Of a DNA stretch of 64,000 nt, positions 34,969 through 43,697 are shown piece after piece. The DNA is from Streptomyces populi. Its GTDB lineage: Bacteria; Actinomycetota; Actinomycetes; Streptomycetales; Streptomycetaceae. The notes under the pieces are model-generated. The model worked only from the letters and a program-made list of their open reading frames with translations, ran no database searches and was not told where the DNA came from. Position 1 is the first letter of the stretch. Each line of letters opens with the position of its first letter. The DNA lies in assembly GCF_002911015.1 (NCBI RefSeq), contig NZ_KZ626871.1, positions 1-64,000 on the forward strand, in the 5' to 3' direction. Position numbers and translations under genes: made by a program.

Positions 34969-35742
34969 TCAGGCCGTCGCCGCGGGAGGTGACAACTGGC
35001 CCGCCAGCCACAGGGGGACGCCCCCGAGCAGCCGGAACAGCCGTCCCGCCTCCGCCCGCAGCCGTGACGCCTCCGGCTCGCTCTCGGCGTCGGCGAGCGA
35101 GGCCAGCGCCGGTGCCGTACCGACGAGATAGCCCAGCTCCTCCCGGATCCGCAGGGATTCGGCGAAGCCGTGCCGGGCCTCCGCCAACTCCCCTTCGCGC
35201 AGGGCGATCCCGGCGAGATGCCGCCAGGTGAAGGAGAGCAGCAACGCGTCGTTCCGGTCGGTCGCGCCCGCGTGCGCCCGCCGGTACGCGGCGCGGGCCG
35301 CCTGCGGCGCGTGCGCGAGGTTCTCGGCGAGCAGCCCGCGCCGGAAGTCCAGCAGGGCCCGGCCCGGCGCGCCCGGCGCGAGCAGCGCCGCGGCCCGGCC
35401 GAGCGCCGCACGCGCCTCGTCGGCCCGGTCACGCACGCCCAGCAGGGTGGCGGCGTAGGCGAGCTGGCCCCGCTCGCAGGCCGCCGCGCCCCGCTCGTCG
35501 TCGCTCTGCGCCAGCGCCTCGGCGGTGCGCAGCGCGTCCTCCGCCTCGGCCCAGCCCTGCTCGGTGTAGAGACAGCGTTCGACCAGGAGCGACGCTCTCT
35601 GCAACGCGGGCGCCGCCGCGTGCGGCTGGATCAGCGCGGCCGCGTCGGCCCAGCAGGCGCGCGAGCGCAGCCGCCATACCGCGGTCTGGAGTGGATCGTC
35701 CCCTGCAGTCGTTCCGGTACCAGACATGGCGGTATGCGCCAC
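34969..35742 (-). CDS. TPR-like helical protein
   Basis: A 257-residue alanine- and arginine-rich protein made of repeated helix pairs, such as AALLQP-like, LLVERCLYTEQGWAEAEDALRTAEAL, and AREGELAEARHGFAESLRIREELG, which resemble tetratricopeptide units. No catalytic motif, signal peptide or TM is visible. It may be a protein-interaction scaffold. The GTG at 35742 is chosen because GGGGAGGG lies about six bases upstream, and a GTG at 35760 is the alternative. It is between the GntR and PucR genes without operon links. Function is unknown. Confidence 0.75.
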   Translation of the reverse strand: MAHTAMSGTGTTAGDDPLQTAVWRLRSRACWADAAALIQPHAAAPALQRASLLVERCLYTEQGWAEAEDALRTAEALAQSDDERGAAACERGQLAYAATLLGVRDRADEARAALGRAAALLAPGAPGRALLDFRRGLLAENLAHAPQAARAAYRRAHAGATDRNDALLLSFTWRHLAGIALREGELAEARHGFAESLRIREELGYLVGTAPALASLADAESEPEASRLRAEAGRLFRLLGGVPLWLAGQLSPPAATA

Positions 35743-35877
35743 GTTGCCCTCCCCGAGCACACCATTGAGCTGTTGAGTGGTGGCATCTCAGCACGGATCA
35801 CGGGGCCCGGCCAAGAGGGTGGGTGAAGGATTTCACAAAGTCGCCGTTCCGTGCCGGGACGCCCGGGGCTCCTGGGA

Positions 35878-37551
35878 TCAGCTCATGCGCAGTGCCAGGA
35901 AGAAGTCCAACTTGTCTTCCAGGCGCGACAGATCACGACCCGTCAACTGCTCGATGCGGCCGACGCGATAGCGCAGCGTGTTGACGTGGAGGTGAAGACG
36001 GGCGGCGCAGCGCGTCCAGGAGCCGTCGCAGTCCAGGAACGCCTCCAGGGTCGGGATCAGCTCCGCGCGGTGCCGGCCGTCGTACTCGCGCAGCGGGTCC
36101 AGCAGACGGGCCGTGAAGGCGCGGCGCACGTCGTCCGGGACGAACGGCAGCAGCAGGACGTGCGAGGCCAGCTCCTGGTGCCCGGCCGCGCAGACCCGCC
36201 CGGGGCGCGCCGCGGCGACCCGGCGGGCGTGCCGGGCCTCCTCCAGGGCGCCGCGCAGTCCCTCGGCCGAGTGGACGGCGGCGCTGACGCCGATGGTGAG
36301 CCGCCCGTCGTCGTTCAGACCCGCGGACAGCGGCTCCCGTACGGAGGCGAGCAGGGTGTCGGCGTGCAGACCGGGCTCGGGGCCGTCCTCGTCGGAGGAG
36401 ACCGCCGGAAGGGGGACGAGCGCGACCGCCTCCGCGCCCGTGTGGGCGACGGCGATCCGGTCGGAGTGCTCGGGTCCCGTCGCCAGCGGGTCGACGAGGA
36501 TCTCCTCCAGCAGCGCCTGGGCGGCCGGGCCGCCCTCGATCTCGCCGCCGTCCCACTCGACGCGCGCCACCACGACCTGCCAGTGCGGGGCCGCGCCCAG
36601 GCCCGGCAGCAGCACCGGAGCCGCGACCCGCAGCCGGGCCGCGATCTCGGCGGGCGCGGCCCCGGCCTGGACCAGTTCGAGGACCTCCTGCGCGAGCCTC
36701 CGCCGGACCGTGCGCGCCGCGTCCCGCCGGTCCCGTTCCACCGCGATCAGCTGGGTGACGCCCTGGAGCAGGTCGAGCCGCTCCTCGGGCCAGTCCCCGG
36801 CGTCCGCCTCGACGGCGAGCAGCCAGTCGGAGAGCACGCTCTCGCGGACGTCCCGGGAGCCGCCCGCCGCGCGCCCCGGGGAGCGGACCGGGAAGAGCGA
36901 GTACGTCGCGGGGCCCACCGTCACCCGGTGCGGTCCCCGGCGCCCGGTGCGGACCGCCGCGAGATGGGCGGCGGCCAGCTCCGCACGGATGTCCGCGGGC
37001 AGCGCTCCGCCCGAGAGCTTCGAGCCCGCGACGGGCCGTCCGGCGGGGGAGAGGACCCAGGCCCGCAGGTCGAGGTCGGTGCCGAGGAGATCGAGGACCA
37101 CGTCGGGGCCGCCGCCCGCCGGGCCCGAGGTCATCATCCGCCGGTGCCGCTCGACCACGGCGGCCAGGTCCCCCGCGCGCTCGCCCGAGACCTGGCGCAC
37201 GACGTGCTCGGTGATCGTGGCGAAGGCGACCGACTCGTTCACGGCGAACAGCGGCAGCCGGTGCCGGGCGCAGGCGACGACCAGGTCGTCGGGGATGTCG
37301 CCGAGCTCCGCCTCGCCCGCGGCCAGGGCCGTGACCCCGGCGCCCGCGAGGATGCGGACGAACGGCTCGGAGTCCCCGGCGTCGTGCCGCCAGGCGAGGC
37401 CGGTGAGGACCAGTTCGCCGCCCGAGAGGTAGCGGCTCGGGTCCTTGAGGTCGGTGGTCATCACGCCGCGCACGGTGCGGTCGAGCTCGCCCTCGCCGCC
37501 GAGCAGCCGCAGGCCCAGCGCGTCCGTGTCCAGCAGTGCGCGCAGCCGCAT
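35878..37551 (-). CDS. pucR: PucR-family purine catabolism regulator
   Basis: A 557-residue transcription factor. The N-terminal PucR domain (about 5-125, with VMTTDLKDPSRYLSGGELVLTGL) precedes a GGDEF-like middle region and a C-terminal helix-turn-helix (DGSWTRCAARLHLHVNTLRYRVGRIEQLTG, about 505-540). Members respond to purine breakdown products and control xanthine dehydrogenase, permease and related genes (family knowledge). The ATG at 37551 gives the family start MRLRALLDTDALGLRLL. It is divergent from the xanthine dehydrogenase operon, 424 bp away, and is the likely regulator of it. Confidence 0.93.
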   Translation of the reverse strand: MRLRALLDTDALGLRLLGGEGELDRTVRGVMTTDLKDPSRYLSGGELVLTGLAWRHDAGDSEPFVRILAGAGVTALAAGEAELGDIPDDLVVACARHRLPLFAVNESVAFATITEHVVRQVSGERAGDLAAVVERHRRMMTSGPAGGGPDVVLDLLGTDLDLRAWVLSPAGRPVAGSKLSGGALPADIRAELAAAHLAAVRTGRRGPHRVTVGPATYSLFPVRSPGRAAGGSRDVRESVLSDWLLAVEADAGDWPEERLDLLQGVTQLIAVERDRRDAARTVRRRLAQEVLELVQAGAAPAEIAARLRVAAPVLLPGLGAAPHWQVVVARVEWDGGEIEGGPAAQALLEEILVDPLATGPEHSDRIAVAHTGAEAVALVPLPAVSSDEDGPEPGLHADTLLASVREPLSAGLNDDGRLTIGVSAAVHSAEGLRGALEEARHARRVAAARPGRVCAAGHQELASHVLLLPFVPDDVRRAFTARLLDPLREYDGRHRAELIPTLEAFLDCDGSWTRCAARLHLHVNTLRYRVGRIEQLTGRDLSRLEDKLDFFLALRMS

Positions 37552-37975
37552 TCTCGTCGCCGCCGTTCTTTGTCTCGAAATCTACGATGGACCGATGGTG
37601 AGGCCTGTCGGCGTCCCGGGCTCCGCGGAGCCGTCCGCGGGTCCCGGGAACCGGCGGTGCCCGCCCCCGGACCCTCTGTTCCCAGAGGGTCGGGCCCTCT
37701 GATCCCGGGGAGCCGGGTCCCCTCCGGCTCCAGGGGGCCGTGTCTTTGTTTCCGGAGGAAAACGAAGAGGTTGCTGATGGCCTCGGTTCATACGAATCTA
37801 CAAGATGCGCGCGCTGGCCAGCGAACTCCTTCATGGTTTCCGTGACTGACCCCGGCGCGGGACGGGGTTGTCTACTGACCCCACTCCGCTGTCGAGACCT
37901 CATGGACGAGCCGAGGACGCCGCACCCGATCTGGCTTGATCAGAACGCCCACGACACGAATGAAGAGAGCCGTTC
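37552..37975. promoter_or_regulatory. Long pucR-xdh control region with hairpins
   Basis: The 424-bp divergent region carries a perfect hairpin, arms GACCCTCTG (37670-37678) and CAGAGGGTC (37683-37691) with loop TTCC. A further CCCTCTG copy at 37695-37701 could pair alternatively with the right arm. A TTTCC/GGAAA palindrome lies at 37749-37761. The xdh start is about 280 bp after the first hairpin. No gene with a good ribosome site was found. An operator for PucR is likely but cannot be pinned down. Confidence 0.45.
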
Positions 37976-38866
37976 ATGGACTTCCTTCGCCCCGCGAGCT
38001 GGGAGGAGGCGCTCGCCGCCAAGGCCGAGCACCCCACCGCCGTGCCGATCGCGGGCGGCACCGATGTGATGGTCGAGATCAACTTCGATCACCGCAGGCC
38101 CGAGTACCTCCTCGACCTGAACCGCGTCGGAGAGCTGGGCGAATGGGAGGTCGGCGAGAGCGGCGTGCGCCTGGGCGCCTCCGTCCCGTACACCCGGATC
38201 ATGGAGAACCTGCGCCGAGAGCTTCCCGGGCTGGCGCTCGCCTCCCACACGGTGGCCTCCCCGCAGATCCGCAACCGCGGCGGCGTCGGCGGCAATCTCG
38301 GCACCGCCTCCCCGGCCGGCGACGCCCATCCCGCCCTCCTCGCGGCGGGCGCCGAGGTCGAGGCCGAGTCGGTGCGCGGTTCGCGGCTGATCCCGATCGA
38401 CGACTTCTACACCGGCGTGAAGCGCAACGCGCTCGCGCCCGACGAACTGATCCGCGCCGTCCACATCAAGAAGGCGGACGGGCCGCAGCAGTTCTCCAAG
38501 GTCGGCACCCGCAACGCGATGGTGATCGCGGTGTGCGCCTTCGGCCTGGCCCTGCACCCCGAGACCCGTACGGTCCGCACCGGGATCGGTTCGGCCGCGC
38601 CGACCCCGGTCCGCGCGAGGGCCGCCGAGGAGTTCCTGGCCGCGGCGCTCGACGAGGGCGGCTTCTGGGACAACGGAAAGATCATCACCCCCTCGGTGGC
38701 CAAGCAGTTCGCCGCGCTGTGCTCCGCCGCCTGCAACCCGATCGACGACGTCCGCGGCACGGCGGGCTACCGCCGCCACGCGGTCGGCGTCATGGCCCGC
38801 CGGGCGCTGACCTGGACCTGGGAGTCCTACCGCGGCGCCGCCGCCCGTACGGAGGGAGTCGCGTAA
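37976..38866 (+). CDS. Xanthine dehydrogenase, FAD-binding subunit
   Basis: A 296-residue subunit of the xanthine dehydrogenase/CO dehydrogenase family. The FAD motifs are PIAGGTDVMVEINFD near residues 22-37 and RNRGGVGGNLGTASPAGD near 100-117. The C-terminal part is the CO-dehydrogenase flavoprotein C domain. It passes electrons from the iron-sulfur subunit to NAD. It is the first gene of the operon, starting at the ATG at 37976 after GAGAG, and its TAA overlaps the ATG of the next gene by one base. Confidence 0.95.
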   Translation: MDFLRPASWEEALAAKAEHPTAVPIAGGTDVMVEINFDHRRPEYLLDLNRVGELGEWEVGESGVRLGASVPYTRIMENLRRELPGLALASHTVASPQIRNRGGVGGNLGTASPAGDAHPALLAAGAEVEAESVRGSRLIPIDDFYTGVKRNALAPDELIRAVHIKKADGPQQFSKVGTRNAMVIAVCAFGLALHPETRTVRTGIGSAAPTPVRARAAEEFLAAALDEGGFWDNGKIITPSVAKQFAALCSAACNPIDDVRGTAGYRRHAVGVMARRALTWTWESYRGAAARTEGVA

Positions 38867-39495
38867 TGCGTGTCAGCTTCACGGTCAACGGCCGCCGCCA
38901 GGAGGCCGACGACGTCTGGGAGGGCGAGAGCCTCCTGTACGTCCTGCGCGAGCGCCTCGGCCTGCCCGGTTCCAAGAACGCCTGCGAGCAGGGCGAGTGC
39001 GGCTCCTGCACCGTCCGCCTGGACGGTGTGCCCGTGTGCTCCTGCCTAGTCGCGGCCGGCCAGGTCGAGGGCCGCGAGGTCGTCACCGTCGAGGGGCTGG
39101 CCGACTTCGCCAGGCGGCGTGCGGAGCACTCCGGTTGTACGACGGGTACCTGCGACTCCGGTGACGGAGAGGGTATTTCGCTCGACGAGGCCCAGCTGGG
39201 GGTCCCCCCGGGCGAAGCCTGGGGGAGGGCCGCAAAGGGCCAGGACTCGCAGACCGGCGAGGGGGTCGAACTCTCGCCCGTGCAGCAGGCGTTCATCGAC
39301 GCCGGAGCCGTCCAGTGCGGTTTCTGCACCCCGGGCCTGCTGATCGCGGCGGACGAGATGCTGGAGCGCACCCCGAACCCGACCGACGCGGACATCCGCG
39401 AGGCGCTCTCGGGCAACCTGTGCCGCTGCACCGGCTACGAGAAGATCATGGACGCGGTCCGCCTCGCGGCCGCCCGGCAGTCCGAGGCGGTCTGA
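38866..39495 (+). CDS. Xanthine dehydrogenase, [2Fe-2S] subunit
   Basis: A 209-residue subunit with two iron-sulfur clusters. The ferredoxin-type cluster uses C40, C45, C48 and C60 (ACEQGECGSCT and the following CSC). The second uses CGFC and CRCTG in the C-terminal helical domain. Residues about 88-133 are an insertion, absent in the shorter relatives I know, rich in Gly and Ser with two extra cysteines (SGCTTGTCDSGDGEG) and including a palindromic repeat. The function of the insertion is unknown. The ATG overlaps the preceding TAA, so translation is coupled, and the Mo-subunit ATG lies two bases after the stop. Confidence 0.95.
   Translation: MRVSFTVNGRRQEADDVWEGESLLYVLRERLGLPGSKNACEQGECGSCTVRLDGVPVCSCLVAAGQVEGREVVTVEGLADFARRRAEHSGCTTGTCDSGDGEGISLDEAQLGVPPGEAWGRAAKGQDSQTGEGVELSPVQQAFIDAGAVQCGFCTPGLLIAADEMLERTPNPTDADIREALSGNLCRCTGYEKIMDAVRLAAARQSEAV
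39194..39227 (+). repeat. Short GC palindrome inside the FeS-subunit gene
   Basis: The segment has CTGGGGG on both sides of CCCCCCGGGC, GAAG and CC. It can fold as a hairpin with a GAAG loop. It resembles short repetitive elements that I remember as common in Streptomyces genomes. In frame it encodes QLGVPPGEAWGR, so the gene stays open. Confidence 0.4.
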
Positions 39496-39497
39496 CC

Positions 39498-41885
39498 ATG
39501 GGAACGACCGGTACACCCACGAACATCACCCAGGGCTCCGGGACCAGGGGCGGCATCGGCGAGTCCACCCTCCGCCCGGACGGCACCCTCAAGGTCACCG
39601 GAGAGTTCGCGTACTCCTCCGACATGTGGCACGAGGACATGCTGTGGGGCCAGATCCTGCGCTCCACCGTCGCCCACGCCGAGATCGTGTCCATCGACAC
39701 GGCCGAGGCCCTGGCCACCCCCGGCGTGTACGCCGTCATGACGTACGACGACCTGCCCACCGACGTGCGCCACTACGGCCTGGAGATCCAGGACACCCCG
39801 GTCCTCGCGCACGGCAAGGTGCGCCACCACGGCGAGCCCGTCGCCATCGTCGCCGCCGACCACCCGGAGACCGCCCGCCGGGCCGCCGCGAAGATCAAGG
39901 TGGAGTACCGCGAGCTGCCGGTGATCACGGACGAGGCGTCCGCCACCGCGCCCGGTGCGGTCCTCGTCCACGAGGGCCGCACCGACCACCACGTCGGCCA
40001 CGTCCCGCACCCGAACATCCTGCACCGCCAGCCGATCGTCCGCGGCGACGCCGGAGCGGCCGCGCGCCGGGCCGACTTCGTCGTCCGGGGCGAGTACACC
40101 TTCGGCATGCAGGACCAGGCCTTCCTCGGCCCCGAGTCCGGACTCGCCGTGCCCGCGGAGGACGGCGGCGTCGAGCTCTACATCGCCACCCAGTGGCTGC
40201 ACTCCGACCTGCGCCAGATCGCCCCGGTGCTCGGCCTGCCCGAGAACAAGGTCCGGATGACCCTCTCCGGGGTCGGCGGAGCCTTCGGCGGCCGCGAGGA
40301 CCTGTCGATGCAGATCCACGCCTGCCTGCTGGCCCTGCGCACCGGCAAGCCCGTCAAGATCGTCTACAACCGCTTCGAGTCCTTCTTCGGACACGTCCAC
40401 CGCCACCCCGCCAAGCTCACCTACGAGCACGGGGCGACCAAGGACGGCAAGCTCACGCACGTCAAGGCCCGGATCGTCCTGGACGGCGGCGCGTACGCGT
40501 CGGCCTCCCCGGCGGTCGTCGGCAACGCCTCCTCGCTCGGCGTCGGCCCGTACGTGGTCGACGACGTCGACATCGAGGCCCTCGCGCTCTACACCAACAA
40601 CCCGCCCTGCGGCGCCATGCGCGGCTTCGGCGCGGTCCAGGCGTGCTTCGCCTACGAGGCCCAGATGGACAGGCTCGCCGACGAGGTCGGCATGGACCGG
40701 GTCGAGTTCCGCCGGCTCAACGCGATGGAGCAGGGCTCGCTCCTGCCGACCGGGCAGCGCGTCGACTCACCGGCCCCGGTCGCCGAACTCCTGCGCCGCG
40801 TCAAGGCGATGCCGCTCCCGCCCGAGCGGCAGTGGCTCTCGGCGGGCGAGGAGGCGGACGTACGGCAACTGCCCGGCGGTCTGTCCAACACCACGCACGG
40901 CGAGGGCGTCGTCCGCGGGATCGGGTACGCCGTCGGCATCAAGAACGTCGGCTTCTCCGAGGGGTTCGACGACTACTCGACCGCCCGGGTCCGCATGGAG
41001 GTCGTCGGCGGCGTGCCGGTCGCCACCGTGCACACCGCGATGGCGGAGGTCGGCCAGGGCGGTGTCACCGTCCACGCGCAGATCGCCCGCACCGAGCTGG
41101 GCGTCGCCCAGGTGACCATCCAGCCGGCCGACACCCGGGTGGGCAGCGCCGGTTCGACGTCCGCCTCCCGCCAGACGTACGTCACCGGCGGAGCCGTCAA
41201 GAACTCCTGCGAGCTGGTCCGCGAGAAGGTCCTGGAGATCGGCCGCCGCAAGTTCGGCGCGTACCACCCCGCGTGGGCCACGGCCGAACTCCTCCTGGAG
41301 GGCGGCAAGGTCGTCACCGACGGCGGTGAGGTCCTCGCCGACCTCACCGACGTGCTCGAGGACGAGGCCGTCGAGGTCGAGGCCGAGTGGCGGCACCGTC
41401 CGACCGAACCCTTCGACCTGCGCACCGGGCAGGGCAACGGGCACGTCCAGTACTCCTTCGCCGCGCACCGCGCCGTCGTCGAGGTGGACACCGAGCTCGG
41501 CCTGGTCAAGGTCGTCGAACTGGCCTGTGCCCAGGACGTCGGCAAGGCGCTCAACCCGCTGTCCGTCGTCGGCCAGATCCAGGGCGGCACCACCCAGGGC
41601 CTGGGCGTCGCGGTCATGGAGGAGATCATCGTCGACCCGAGGACCGCGAAGGTGCGCAACCCCTCCTTCACGGACTATCTGATCCCCACCATCCTCGACA
41701 CGCCGACCATCCCCGTCGACGTGCTCGAACTCGCCGACGACCACGCCCCGTACGGGCTCCGTGGCGTCGGCGAGGCCCCGACCCTGTCGTCCACCCCGGC
41801 CGTCCTCGCGGCGATCCGGAACGCGACGGGTCTGGAGCTCACCCGGACGCCGGTACGCCCCGAACACCTCACGGGGACCGCGTAG
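39498..41885 (+). CDS. Xanthine dehydrogenase, molybdopterin-binding subunit
   Basis: A 795-residue catalytic subunit that hydroxylates hypoxanthine and xanthine to urate. Two aldehyde-oxidase/xanthine-dehydrogenase a/b and hammerhead regions are followed by molybdopterin-binding segments such as GVGGAFGGREDLSMQ, NNPPCGAMRGFGAVQ and AEVGQGG. The catalytic base is E759 in LRGVGEAPTLSS. The ATG at 39498 is two bases after the FeS-subunit stop. The operon order FAD, FeS, Mo is complete, so an active enzyme is expected once the Mo cofactor is sulfurated by the XdhC-type protein encoded downstream. Confidence 0.96.
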   Translation: MGTTGTPTNITQGSGTRGGIGESTLRPDGTLKVTGEFAYSSDMWHEDMLWGQILRSTVAHAEIVSIDTAEALATPGVYAVMTYDDLPTDVRHYGLEIQDTPVLAHGKVRHHGEPVAIVAADHPETARRAAAKIKVEYRELPVITDEASATAPGAVLVHEGRTDHHVGHVPHPNILHRQPIVRGDAGAAARRADFVVRGEYTFGMQDQAFLGPESGLAVPAEDGGVELYIATQWLHSDLRQIAPVLGLPENKVRMTLSGVGGAFGGREDLSMQIHACLLALRTGKPVKIVYNRFESFFGHVHRHPAKLTYEHGATKDGKLTHVKARIVLDGGAYASASPAVVGNASSLGVGPYVVDDVDIEALALYTNNPPCGAMRGFGAVQACFAYEAQMDRLADEVGMDRVEFRRLNAMEQGSLLPTGQRVDSPAPVAELLRRVKAMPLPPERQWLSAGEEADVRQLPGGLSNTTHGEGVVRGIGYAVGIKNVGFSEGFDDYSTARVRMEVVGGVPVATVHTAMAEVGQGGVTVHAQIARTELGVAQVTIQPADTRVGSAGSTSASRQTYVTGGAVKNSCELVREKVLEIGRRKFGAYHPAWATAELLLEGGKVVTDGGEVLADLTDVLEDEAVEVEAEWRHRPTEPFDLRTGQGNGHVQYSFAAHRAVVEVDTELGLVKVVELACAQDVGKALNPLSVVGQIQGGTTQGLGVAVMEEIIVDPRTAKVRNPSFTDYLIPTILDTPTIPVDVLELADDHAPYGLRGVGEAPTLSSTPAVLAAIRNATGLELTRTPVRPEHLTGTA

Positions 41886-41990
41886 GCGCCGGGCGGTCGT
41901 CTCCGGGCGGCGCGTGGAACATCTCGCCGCGCCGCCCGGAGCACCCGGTCGCCGTACCGCTCACGGAACCGGGCCGCCGACAGACGGTCG

Positions 41991-42018
41991 GCAGACAGCA
42001 GACAGCAGACAGCAGGCA
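41991..42018 (+). repeat. Seven-bp tandem repeat
   Basis: GCAGACA occurs three times in tandem (41991-42011), followed by the variant GCAGGCA. It is in the gap between the Mo-subunit and permease genes. Its function, if any, is unclear. Confidence 0.6.
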
Positions 42019-42120
42019 CACGGAGAGCAGCGAGCGACAACCACGCACCGCACCGGACTTCCTCACGTTCGTCCCGGGCCGTCCCCCGGGTCGTGCGGCC
42101 GAAAGACCTTCCCAAATCCC

Positions 42121-42160
42121 TCAGCCGCGAAGGCGGCTGAACAGCCGTCAGGACGGCTGT
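42121..42160 (+). promoter_or_regulatory. Two adjacent perfect hairpins before the purine permease
   Basis: Hairpin one has arms TCAGCCGC and GCGGCTGA (42121-42128, 42133-42140) with a GAAG loop. Hairpin two has arms ACAGCCGTC and GACGGCTGT (42141-42149, 42152-42160) around AG. They abut exactly and end 35 bases before the permease ATG. They could be RNA stem-loops, an attenuator, or four half-sites for a regulator. The rest of the 310-bp gap holds only the tandem repeat. Confidence 0.6.
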
Positions 42161-42195
42161 GCGGGTGCCCCTTTGAACCTTGGGAGCAGGCCCAC

Positions 42196-43653
42196 ATGAC
42201 CCAGCAGTCACTGGAGCCGGAGACCACCGCGCAGGACGCGGGCGCGGGCAGCCGCGTTCCGGCGGTACGGTCCCGGCTCGACCGGTACTTCCACATCTCC
42301 CGGCGGGAGAGCTCGATCGCGCGCGAGGTGCGCGGCGGCGTCACCACCTTCATGGCGATGGCGTACATCCTGCTGCTCAACCCCCTCGTCCTGTCCGGCA
42401 AGGACGTGGCGGGGGACACGCTCGGCCAGAAGGCCCTGATCACCGCCACCGCGTTCGCGGCGGCCTTCACCACCCTGCTCATGGGCTTCGTCGGCAGGGC
42501 GCCGCTCGCCCTCGCCGCCGGACTCTCGGTCTCCGGCGTGCTCTCCTCGCAGGTCGTCCCGCGGATGACCTGGCCGCAGGCCATGGGCATGTGCGTGATG
42601 TACGGCGTGGTCATCATGCTCCTGGTCGTCACCGGCCTGCGCGAGATGATCATGAACGCGATCCCGCCGGCGCTCAAGCACGCCATCACCATGGGCATCG
42701 GCCTGTTCATCGCACTGATCGGCCTGGTCAAGGCCGGTTTCGTGCACCAGGGCAAGGCGACCCCCCTCACCCTCGGCCCGACCGGCGAACTCGTCGGCTG
42801 GCCGGTGCTGCTCTTCGCCGCCACACTGCTGCTGATCTTCGCGCTCCAGGCGCGCGGTGTCCCCGGCGCGATCCTCATCGGCATCGTCTCCGGCACGGTC
42901 GTCTCCGTGCTCCTCGACGCGACCGGCGTCATCGCCCCCGGGCAGTGGGCCGGCGGCGCCCCCGAACTGCACGGCAGCGCCGTCTCGGCCCCGGACTTCT
43001 CGCTCTTCGGCAAGGTCGAGTTCGGCGGCTGGAGCCACGTCGGCGCCATGACGGTCGGCATGATCGTCTTCACCCTGGTGCTCGCCGGGTTCTTCGACGC
43101 GATGGCCACGATCATCGGCGTCGGCACCGAGGCCGGACTGGCCGACGACCGGGGCCGGATGCCCGGGCTGTCGAAGGCGCTGTTCATCGACGGCGCGGGC
43201 GGAGCGGTCGGGGGAGTGGCCGGAGCCTCGGGCCAGACGGTGTTCGTCGAGTCCGCGACCGGCGTCGGCGAGGGCGCCCGTACCGGCCTGTCCTCCGTCG
43301 TCACCGGCCTCCTCTTCGCGGCCTGCCTGTTCTTCACCCCGCTCACGGCGATCGTCCCGGGCGAGATCGCGGCGGCGGCCCTGGTGGTCATCGGCGCCAT
43401 GATGATGACGAACGCGCGCCACGTCGACTGGGCCGACCGCGCCACCGCCGTCCCGGTCTTCCTGACGGTCGTGATCATGCCGTTCACCTACTCGATCACC
43501 GCGGGCGTGGCGGCCGGTGTGATCAGTCACGTCGCCGTCAGGACCGCCCAGGGCAGGGCCCGGGAGGTCGGGGCCCTCCTGTGGGGTCTGACGGCGGTCT
43601 TCCTCGTCTACTTCGCGCTCCACCCGATCGAGGGCCGGCTGGGCGTCCACTGA
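42196..43653 (+). CDS. NCS2-family purine permease (hypoxanthine/guanine type)
   Basis: A 485-residue membrane protein with about 12-14 TM helices, of the AzgA-like branch. The N-terminal motif is RRESSIAREVRGGVTTFMAMAYILLLNP. Substrate-site motifs include GLSVSGVLSSQVVP, GFFDAMATIIGVGTEAGL, and GASGQTVFVESATGVGEGAR. It probably imports hypoxanthine, guanine, adenine or xanthine by proton symport to feed the adjacent xanthine dehydrogenase. Start is the ATG at 42196, with a GGAGCAGG ribosome site. It lies 310 bp after the Mo-subunit gene, with two hairpins between, so it may have its own control. XdhC follows after 44 bp. Confidence 0.95.
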   Translation: MTQQSLEPETTAQDAGAGSRVPAVRSRLDRYFHISRRESSIAREVRGGVTTFMAMAYILLLNPLVLSGKDVAGDTLGQKALITATAFAAAFTTLLMGFVGRAPLALAAGLSVSGVLSSQVVPRMTWPQAMGMCVMYGVVIMLLVVTGLREMIMNAIPPALKHAITMGIGLFIALIGLVKAGFVHQGKATPLTLGPTGELVGWPVLLFAATLLLIFALQARGVPGAILIGIVSGTVVSVLLDATGVIAPGQWAGGAPELHGSAVSAPDFSLFGKVEFGGWSHVGAMTVGMIVFTLVLAGFFDAMATIIGVGTEAGLADDRGRMPGLSKALFIDGAGGAVGGVAGASGQTVFVESATGVGEGARTGLSSVVTGLLFAACLFFTPLTAIVPGEIAAAALVVIGAMMMTNARHVDWADRATAVPVFLTVVIMPFTYSITAGVAAGVISHVAVRTAQGRAREVGALLWGLTAVFLVYFALHPIEGRLGVH

Positions 43654-43697
43654 CGCCCGGACCCCTTCCACGCAACCGCCGTCAAGGAGACCGAGAC

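Noticed and set aside
37740..38069. Plus-strand ORF just before and into the xdh FAD-subunit gene
   Set aside because: It is out of frame with the real gene, which has better codon use and family identity, and its first half is the control region.
42121..42160. Mini-ykkC (guanidine-II) riboswitch
   Set aside because: The element has two hairpins in tandem, as in guanidine-II, but the loops read GAAG and CAGG rather than ACGR, and the downstream gene is a purine permease, not a guanidine exporter.
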